In this document: in pieces, positions 58,792-64,000 of the stretch
Position numbering within the stretch: position 1 is the stretch's first letter
Layout of the letters: every line of letters starts with the position of its first letter
Assembly (NCBI RefSeq): GCF_003471585.1
Contig: NZ_QRJO01000005.1
Location: 81,307-145,306 of the forward strand
Direction of reading: 5' to 3'
DNA length: 64,000 bases
DNA from: Collinsella sp. AM18-10
GTDB taxonomy: Bacteria; Actinomycetota; Coriobacteriia; Coriobacteriales; Coriobacteriaceae
Notes under the pieces: generated by a model
What the model saw: the letters and a program-made list of their open reading frames with translations, nothing else
What the model was told of the DNA's origin: nothing
The model's database searches: none
Translations under genes and position numbers: made by a program

Positions 58792-58841
58792 AACGAGAGC
58801 TGACATTTCACAAGATAACGCCGTCAACATATGTGAAACTA

Positions 58842-58878
58842 CAGGGAGTCCCGGAGTTGCCGGGGCTCCCTGTTTTCT
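58842..58878 (+). terminator. terminator of the PTS sugar operon
   Basis: CAGGGAG / CTCCCTG outer stem with CCGG inner pairs, followed by TTTTCTTG. The MBL gene starts only 21 bases later. Confidence 0.7.
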
Positions 58879-58898
58879 TGTGAGATAAGGCGGTGCAT

Positions 58899-59582
58899 AT
58901 GAAAACGCTCGAGCTGGATTTGACGCCATCCGGATCGCTTTCGATCGAATGCGTGGTCAACGGCCCTATCGAGACCAACAGCTACTTTGTGGGCTCGGCG
59001 GGCAAGTGGGTCGTGGTCGACCCCGCATGGGATGGTGAGCGTCTGGTTGAGCACTTCAAACAGGCGCATCCGGCGGATGAGCTTTTGGGTGCGGTTTGCA
59101 CCCATGGACACGCCGACCATGTGGGTGGCGTTGCCGGCGTGCGCGCGGCGCTCGACGGGGGTGCCCTGTACGCGCTTCCGGCCAAAGATGGCGAGGTGCC
59201 CGCAAAAAACATCGCCGAGCAACGAAGCATGTGGGGGATTGATGCGCCCAGCCCCGGCGAGCCGACGCGTCTGCTTTCCGAAGGGGATTCAGTCGCGGTG
59301 GGAGATTGCCGCCTGCAGGTCATCGAGGTTCCCGGCCATACCCCGGGCGGCGTCGTGCTCTTTGCGGCAGCCGAAAACGGCAACGTTGCCTTTGTTGGCG
59401 ACACACTATTCCCCGGTAGCCACGGCCGCACCGATCTTGCCGGCGGCGACGAGGCAGCGATTCTGCGCTCGCTCTCCAAGCTCGCCCGGCTTCTCCCGCC
59501 CGATACCGTTTGCTTAACGGGCCATGGCGATTCGACCACCATGGCACGCGAGCTCATGCAGAACCCGTTCATGCAGATGTAG
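58899..59582 (+). CDS. MBL-fold (glyoxalase II-like) metallohydrolase
   Basis: A 227-residue metallo-beta-lactamase-fold hydrolase. Metal ligands: THGHADHVGG (HxHxDH), PGHTPGG, FVGDTLFPG and LTGHGDSTT. The size and pattern fit hydroxyacylglutathione hydrolase-like YcbL proteins, but the substrate is uncertain. ATG 58899 follows AAGGCGG at 4 bases. Confidence 0.8.
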   Translation: MKTLELDLTPSGSLSIECVVNGPIETNSYFVGSAGKWVVVDPAWDGERLVEHFKQAHPADELLGAVCTHGHADHVGGVAGVRAALDGGALYALPAKDGEVPAKNIAEQRSMWGIDAPSPGEPTRLLSEGDSVAVGDCRLQVIEVPGHTPGGVVLFAAAENGNVAFVGDTLFPGSHGRTDLAGGDEAAILRSLSKLARLLPPDTVCLTGHGDSTTMARELMQNPFMQM

Positions 59583-59777
59583 CTTAATAGTCGGCTTTTG
59601 AAGCACGAGAAGCGTCCAAACGTCAAGCTATTTTTCCCCAACGGGTCAATTCCGTAGGGCAAACGGTCAAAAAAAGTCTGTTTGGACGATATTCGTGAAC
59701 AAACGAACGTTTATGCTCGGGTACGCCGTGGTAAAATCTCAGGCGTTATCGGAGCAACCTTACAGGAGGTTTCTTTT

Positions 59778-60644
59778 ATGCTCGTCAACGCAGCAGACAT
59801 GCTCAAGAAGGCTGAGGCCGGCAAGTACGGTCTCGGTGCCTTCAACACCAACAACCTCGAGTGGACCCTGGCTATTCTCCAGGCCGCCGAGGAGGCCAAG
59901 TCTCCGCTGATCCTTCAGTGCACCGCTGGTGCCGCTAAGTGGATGGGCGGTTTCAAGGTCTGCGCCGACATGGTCAAGGCTGCCGTCGAGGCCACGGGCG
60001 TTACCGTTCCCGTCGCCCTTCACCTCGATCACGGTTCTTACGAGGACTGCTTCAAATGCATCGAGGCCGGCTTCACGTCCATCATGTATGACGGCTCTCA
60101 CGAGGAGACCTTCCAGCTTAACCTCGACCGCACCAAGGAGCTCGTTGAGCTTGCCCACTCCAAGGGCATGTCCATCGAGGCCGAGGTCGGCGGCATCGGC
60201 GGCACCGAGGACGGCGTGACCTCCAGCGGCGAGCTCGCTGATCCTGCTGAGTGCAAGCAGATCGCTGACCTGGGCGTCGACTTCCTCGCCTGCGGCATCG
60301 GCAACATCCACGGCGTGTATCCCGCCGACTGGGCTGGCCTTTCCTTCGAGCGTCTGGGCGAGATCAAGGCTCAGACCGGCGACCTGCCCCTCGTCCTGCA
60401 CGGTGGCACCGGCATCCCCGAGGATCAGATCAAGAAGGCCATTTCCCTGGGCATCTCCAAGATCAACGTCAACACCGACCTGCAGCTCGTCTTCGCCAAG
60501 GGCGTCCGCGAGTACATCGAGGCTGGCAAGGATCAGCAGGGCAAGGGCTTTGACCCCCGCAAGCTCCTCAAGCCTGGTCGCGACAACATCGTTGCCCGCA
60601 CCAAGGAGCTCATGGAGGAGTTTGGCTCCGTCAACAAGGCGTAA
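59778..60644 (+). CDS. fba: class II fructose-bisphosphate aldolase
   Basis: A 288-residue aldolase: LGAFNTNNLEWTLAIL, HLDHGSYEDCFKCIEAGFTSIMYDGS, IEAEVGGIGGTEDG, GNIHGVYP, LHGGTGIPEDQIKKAISLGISKINVNTDLQ. Likely the glycolytic enzyme, with a strong AGGAGGT site, codon bias towards preferred codons, and monocistronic placement. It shares its fold with the 57931 copy but differs in loop residues. The 59583-59777 gap upstream holds no gene. Confidence 0.9.
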   Translation: MLVNAADMLKKAEAGKYGLGAFNTNNLEWTLAILQAAEEAKSPLILQCTAGAAKWMGGFKVCADMVKAAVEATGVTVPVALHLDHGSYEDCFKCIEAGFTSIMYDGSHEETFQLNLDRTKELVELAHSKGMSIEAEVGGIGGTEDGVTSSGELADPAECKQIADLGVDFLACGIGNIHGVYPADWAGLSFERLGEIKAQTGDLPLVLHGGTGIPEDQIKKAISLGISKINVNTDLQLVFAKGVREYIEAGKDQQGKGFDPRKLLKPGRDNIVARTKELMEEFGSVNKA

Positions 60645-60664
60645 GCGTCGCTAAACTTCCCGCC

Positions 60665-60756
60665 GGAAGCCCCGTCCCCCTACACTGTTTCCTTTGCGCT
60701 CACCTGGCTTTGCCAGAAGTCGCGCTAAGGAAACAGTTCCGGGGGACGGGGCTTCC
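60665..60756. repeat. 92-bp nested hairpin after fba
   Basis: Outer 16-bp perfect arms GGAAGCCCCGTCCCCC / GGGGGACGGGGCTTCC (60665-60680, 60741-60756), a second near-perfect stem ACTGTTTCCTTTGCGC / GCGCTAAGGAAACAGT and an apical CTGGC-TTT-GCCAG. Followed by TTTGTTT, so it can also end fba transcription. Confidence 0.6.
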
Positions 60757-60897
60757 TTTGTTTAACGCCGCAGGGTTACGAATCTGAATTCATTTTTAGA
60801 GGTACCGTTCAGCGGTGTTGATGGCTCTCTTATTGGGGCTTTCTTTTTTATCTCGCTACAATGGACTTCAAGAGTTCTAATGACTTGGAGTTTTGGT

Positions 60898-62331
60898 ATG
60901 GCTGTTATTAATGTACTGCCTTCGGATGGGAAGGTTATTGACGAGGGTCCTGTTGGTTGCTCTGTTGATGTTTGCTGTGATGACTTTCGTCATCTCGATG
61001 TTGGACTGCCGCCCGAGATTCTTCGTCTTAAGGACGCCGGGTATTTGACGCAGGCTGTTGCTGCCTGCGATCGCCTTTTGGAGCAGAACCCTGAGCCTTC
61101 GCTGGCTGCTTGTGTTCGTGCAGAGCGGTATCGCATGCTCGAGACGCCGCTTCATTTTTCGGTGTCGCGTGATCGGGCCATTGCGATGATTCGCGAGGAG
61201 TGGCCAGAGTTTACCGAAGAGCAGTTTGATGACCTGATTAATCGTAAGCGTATTGACTGGCGCTTTATCGATGGTGAGCTGTTCGTTCTCGACAACTTCC
61301 TCGATTCGCTTCGCGTATATCCCAAAGAGGTTCCCGGCATGCGGCCTGATTCTACGGACGGAATAGCACTGCGCAACGAGATGCTCAAGGAGATGGAGTC
61401 ACAAAACGGATTGGCTCGCGTCATTACGCTTAAAGCGTCCGTGTCTGTCCCCGGCGCTCTGGAAGGGGAGGCCGTTTGCGCTTGGCTTCCCGTCGCGGCT
61501 GCCTGCCGTCAGCAGTCTCGGGTCGAGATTCTCGACATGACGCCGGAGGGGGCCATTGCTCCTGCGAGCGCCTCGGCGCGTACTGCCTCGTGGGTCTCCT
61601 CGACTGATCGCTCGTTCTCAGTGACCTATCGTTATCAAATCGATGCCGCTTATCACGATATCTATGGGGGTGCGCTTCCGGCGCATCCGCGTATGGACGC
61701 GCCTCTGCCCGAGGATATTTCCGAGGACCGTCCGCACATTGCATTCACGCCGTATCTACAGCAGCTGACAGCCCGTGTCATTGACGGGCTCGAGGATCCG
61801 CTCGATCGCGCCCGTGCTATCTATGATTACCTGACGCAGTACATCGACTATCGCTATCAGCCGCCGTACTTGCTTTTGGGATCTATTGCCGATGACTGCG
61901 CGCATTCGCTTCGCGGCGATTGTGGCGTAATGGCGCTCACGTTTATCACCATGTGCCGTATCGCGGGCGTGCCTGCTCGTTGGCAGAGCGGCCTGTACGT
62001 TGCGCCCGACTCGGTGGGGCCGCATGACTGGGCAGAGTTCTATACGCCGCAGAGCGGTTGGCTCAACGCCGACGTGTCATTCGGATCTTCTGCTCGCAGG
62101 ATGGGGGAGGAGTGGCGTCGCCGTCACTACTTTGGCAATCTCGACCCGTGGCGTATGGTGGCAAATTCCCGGTTCCAGGCAGGGTTTGAACCCGTCTTCG
62201 ACGGTATGCGCGAGGACCCCTACGATAACCAGATGGGCGAAGCCTCGGTTGACGGTCGTGGGTGCCGCCGGCGCGAGATGCTCCGTTCGGTCGAGCTCAT
62301 CGAAATGCTCGAAGTTCCATTTTCGGACTAA
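60898..62331 (+). CDS. transglutaminase-like domain protein
   Basis: A 477-residue protein with a transglutaminase-like papain fold in residues about 280-400: ARAIYDYLTQYIDYRYQP, the catalytic Cys in RGDCGVMALTFITMCRIAGVPARWQSGLY, His in HDWAEFYTPQSGWLNADVSFG. The N-terminal 150 residues include a tetratricopeptide-like helical part (CDRLLEQNPEPSLAACVRAERYRML). Probably a cysteine protease or peptide ligase acting in the cytoplasm, as no signal peptide is visible. ATG 60898 is preceded by GGAG at 8 bases; an ATG at 60880 is an alternative. tRNA-Leu follows. Confidence 0.8.
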   Translation: MAVINVLPSDGKVIDEGPVGCSVDVCCDDFRHLDVGLPPEILRLKDAGYLTQAVAACDRLLEQNPEPSLAACVRAERYRMLETPLHFSVSRDRAIAMIREEWPEFTEEQFDDLINRKRIDWRFIDGELFVLDNFLDSLRVYPKEVPGMRPDSTDGIALRNEMLKEMESQNGLARVITLKASVSVPGALEGEAVCAWLPVAAACRQQSRVEILDMTPEGAIAPASASARTASWVSSTDRSFSVTYRYQIDAAYHDIYGGALPAHPRMDAPLPEDISEDRPHIAFTPYLQQLTARVIDGLEDPLDRARAIYDYLTQYIDYRYQPPYLLLGSIADDCAHSLRGDCGVMALTFITMCRIAGVPARWQSGLYVAPDSVGPHDWAEFYTPQSGWLNADVSFGSSARRMGEEWRRRHYFGNLDPWRMVANSRFQAGFEPVFDGMREDPYDNQMGEASVDGRGCRRREMLRSVELIEMLEVPFSD

Positions 62332-62370
62332 TCAGCAGAAAGCTGTGATAAACTAACTCACGCATTACGT

Positions 62371-62457
62371 GCCCGAGTGGCGGAATTGGCAGACGCAGTG
62401 GACTCAAAATCCACCGTTGGCAACAACGTGCGAGTTCGAGTCTCGCCTCGGGCACCA
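62371..62457 (+). tRNA. tRNA-Leu (anticodon CAA)
   Basis: An 87-nt class II tRNA with acceptor stem GCCCGAG / CTCGGGC (62371-62377, 62447-62453), encoded CCA (62455-62457), anticodon stem GTGGA / TCCAC with loop CTCAAAA giving anticodon CAA (62405-62407), a long variable arm, and GTTCGAGTC T loop. Reads UUG. Confidence 0.95.
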
Positions 62458-62476
62458 TTCATGCAAGCGAGTGTTC

Positions 62477-62498
62477 AAGGGGGTCAAGGCCCCTTTTT
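62477..62498 (+). terminator. tRNA-Leu terminator
   Basis: AAGGGG / CCCCTT stem followed by TTT, 20 bases after the tRNA. Confidence 0.7.
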
Positions 62499-62538
62499 CG
62501 TGTACGTAATGTGATAACGCGCTGTACGTGTTATTATC

Positions 62539-62704
62539 GCCAAGGCGTTGTTCCCGCAATGCCCTAAAGAGGAACCCGAGGGTTCCCACCTTTTGGCGCC
62601 AATGAGCAGCTGACTGGTCATACAACTTAGATTTATTTCCTCAAATCGAGGATGTCTATGTGTACGACCTGGTTGCTGAGAAGCGCCGGGTTATTTTTTT
62701 ATGA
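62539..62704 (+). promoter_or_regulatory. infC-rpmI-rplT leader with attenuator
   Basis: This leader folds around GGAACCC-GA-GGGTTCC and a possible closing stem GCCAAGG / CCTTTTGGC (62539-62545, 62589-62597). At its end lies a terminator-like hairpin GACCTGG / CCGGGTT (62666-62672, 62686-62692) followed by seven Ts (62694-62700), just before infC. In other bacteria ribosomal protein L20 binds such leaders and represses the operon. No canonical L20 motif was checked. Confidence 0.5.
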
Positions 62705-62719
62705 ATGGAGGTAGGGAAA

Positions 62720-63274
62720 ATAGCTAAGTCTGATGACACCCGCATCAACGACGAGATCACTGCATCTTCGTGCCGTTTGATTGGCGTCGATGGCTCACAG
62801 CTCGGCCTGTTCGCCATCCGCGATGCCCAGCGCGTCGCTGACGATCAGGGTCTCGACCTGGTCGAGATCGCTCCCAACGCGGAGCCGCCGGTCTGCAAGG
62901 TCATGGACTACGGTAAGTTCAAGTACCAGCAGGCCATGAAGGCCAAGGCTGCTCGTAAGAACCAGTCCAAGGTCGAGGTCAAGGAAATGAAGTTCCGACC
63001 CAAGATTGACGTTGGCGACTACGAGACCAAGAAGGGCCACGTTCTGCGTTTCCTCAAGAAGGGCGCACGCGTTAAGATCACCATCATGTTCCGCGGCCGT
63101 GAGATGGCTCACCCGGAGCAGGGCCTTAACGTTCTCGAGCGTCTCGCCGAGGATCTCAAGCCTTACGCTACGGTCGAGTCCAAGCCTAAGATGGAAGGCC
63201 GTAACATGCTTATGCTGCTCGCCCCGATTAAGGGCGCCTTCGATGAGGATAAAGCGGCAAGCGATACCAAGTAA
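62720..63274 (+). CDS. infC: translation initiation factor IF-3, apparent AUA start
   Basis: A 184-residue IF-3: AKSDDTRINDEITASSCRLIGVDGSQLG, LDLVEIAPNAEPPVCKVMDYGKFKYQQ, VKEMKFRPKIDVGDYETKKGHVLRFL, MFRGREMAHPEQG. It binds the 30S subunit and tests start codons. The best start is AUA at 62720: GGAGGT (62707-62712) is 7 bases upstream and the protein then begins AKSDD as homologues do. The ATG at 62705 overlaps that site and has none of its own. Rare start codons are typical of infC, giving autoregulation. rpmI and rplT follow. Confidence 0.9.
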   Translation: MAKSDDTRINDEITASSCRLIGVDGSQLGLFAIRDAQRVADDQGLDLVEIAPNAEPPVCKVMDYGKFKYQQAMKAKAARKNQSKVEVKEMKFRPKIDVGDYETKKGHVLRFLKKGARVKITIMFRGREMAHPEQGLNVLERLAEDLKPYATVESKPKMEGRNMLMLLAPIKGAFDEDKAASDTK

Positions 63275-63306
63275 CTAGTGTTCTGTAACCGATTAAGGAG
63301 TATTTC

Positions 63307-63498
63307 ATGCCTAAGATGAAGTCCCACAGCGGCACCAAGAAGCGTTTCCGCAAGACTGGTACCGGCAAGCTTATGCGCGCCAAGGCTTTCAAGAGCCACA
63401 TCCTGAGCAAGAAGTCCACCAAGCGTAAGCGTGGCTTCCGTCAGGAGACCGAGATCGCCGCTGCCGACCGCAAGGTCATCAAGTCGCGTCTCGCCTAA
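63307..63498 (+). CDS. rpmI: 50S ribosomal protein L35
   Basis: A 63-residue highly basic protein ([29 protein letters not shown], and DRKVIKSRL at the end), L35. ATG 63307 follows AAGGAG 7 bases upstream. Component of the large subunit. Confidence 0.95.
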   Translation: MPKMKSHSGTKKRFRKTGTGKLMRAKAFKSHILSKKSTKRKRGFRQETEIAAADRKVIKSRLA

Positions 63499-63544
63499 GT
63501 TCGCGTTCCCGTTTTTCGTTTTACCGTCTAGGAGTTGATAGAAC

Positions 63545-63904
63545 ATGGCACGTATTAAGCGCGCTGTTGCCGCCAAGAAGAAGCGCCGTACCGTTATGCA
63601 CCGTGCGAAGGGTTACTATGGTGCCGCTTCGCGTACTTACAAGCATGCTAAAGAGCAGGTCCAGCACTCCCTGCAGTATCAGTATCGTGATCGCCGCAAC
63701 AAGAAGCGCGAGATCCGTTCTCTCTGGATCACTCGTATCAACGCTGCTGCTCGCCTGAACGACATCTCTTACTCTCAGTTCATGCACGGCCTGAAGGTTG
63801 CCGGCATCGAGCTCGACCGCAAGGTCCTGGCTCAGATGGCTTACGAGGACATCGAGTCCTTCAACGAGCTGGCTACCATCGCCAAGAAGGCTCTCGAGGC
63901 CTAA
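63545..63904 (+). CDS. rplT: 50S ribosomal protein L20
   Basis: A 119-residue protein: MARIKRAVAAKKKRRTVMHRAKGYYGAASRTYKHAKEQVQHSLQYQYRDRRNKKREIRSLWITRINAAAR, all L20. Needed for early assembly of the large subunit and, in several phyla, represses its own operon through the leader. ATG 63545 follows AGGAG. Confidence 0.95.
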   Translation: MARIKRAVAAKKKRRTVMHRAKGYYGAASRTYKHAKEQVQHSLQYQYRDRRNKKREIRSLWITRINAAARLNDISYSQFMHGLKVAGIELDRKVLAQMAYEDIESFNELATIAKKALEA

Positions 63905-63925
63905 TAGATTCTCTTGAATCGCTAG

Positions 63926-63963
63926 GGGAGTGTCGCGTTGTGCGCGGCACTCCCTCTTTTTAA
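63926..63963 (+). terminator. terminator of infC operon
   Basis: Stem GGGAGTGTCGCG / CGCGGCACTCCC followed by TCTTTTT, 22 bases after rplT. The remaining bases to the window end show nothing recognisable. Confidence 0.85.
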
Positions 63964-64000
63964 AGGCTTTAGCCTGTGCGGGGCGCGCAGCGCGCCGCAT

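Noticed and set aside
63521..64000. Open frame antisense to rplT running off the window end
   Set aside because: It mirrors rplT, a certain gene, and overlaps the strong terminator at 63926.
1..64000. Insertion sequences, prophage genes or rRNA
   Set aside because: No transposase, integrase, phage structural gene or rRNA signature was seen anywhere in the window.

Overview
The window is about 64 kb of GC-rich, densely coded bacterial chromosome. Gene content, short intergenic gaps, AGGAGG-type ribosome binding sites, a fused 1,248-residue PurL and a lactate dehydrogenase/ETF cluster suit an anaerobic gut Actinobacterium of the Coriobacteriia, most probably Collinsella. That placement is inferred from gene content; no rRNA gene is present to confirm it.

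Layout. 1-7 kb: the 3' end of a membrane protein gene, a long palindrome, trmB-like and methyltransferase genes, a membrane-tethered XRE regulator with a DUF4097 surface protein, an Elp3-type enzyme and a spermidine-synthase-like protein. 7-12.6 kb (minus strand): a three-gene cassette of a TerB-N protein, a BrxD-like ATPase and an Lhr/BrxHI-like helicase. It resembles part of a BREX type 2 locus but has no PglX, PglZ or BrxL, and it is the best candidate for an undescribed defence or genome-maintenance system. 12.7-16.7 kb (minus): a DUF554 membrane protein and an operon of five small cytoplasmic, membrane and secreted proteins of unknown function. 17-20.7 kb: a probable electron-bifurcating lactate dehydrogenase (FAD subunit, EtfB, EtfA with two 4Fe-4S motifs). 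20.7-34.4 kb: HD hydrolase, AzlCD exporter, 2-keto-3-deoxygluconate permease, GGDEF protein, EamA transporter, purL, cation/proton antiporter, SDR and homoserine dehydrogenase.

34.6-40.9 kb: a complete branched-chain amino acid type ABC transporter with two tandem binding-protein paralogues. 41-45.4 kb: a PadR / DUF1700 operon with a shortened third gene, cutC, a DUF4931 protein and a BASS-family transporter. 45.7-51.4 kb: a RecJ-helicase fusion followed by a long RelA/SpoT enzyme. 51.8-58.8 kb: a GntR-controlled carbohydrate operon (mannose-family PTS IIA/IIB/IIC/IID, zinc dehydrogenase, FGGY kinase, class II aldolase) whose gene order reads as uptake, oxidation, phosphorylation and aldol cleavage of an unidentified sugar or polyol. 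58.9-64 kb: an MBL hydrolase, a second class II aldolase, a transglutaminase-like protein, tRNA-Leu(CAA), and the infC-rpmI-rplT operon with an attenuator-like leader and an apparent AUA start codon for infC.

Several intergenic gaps carry long, nearly perfect palindromes (192-314, 9532-9568, 31790-31959, 41108-41177, 42694-42865, 60665-60756). Two share a core sequence, many share a GGGAC...GTT motif, and one is a strictly 62-bp-periodic tandem array. They are the main non-coding structure that ordinary annotation would miss.
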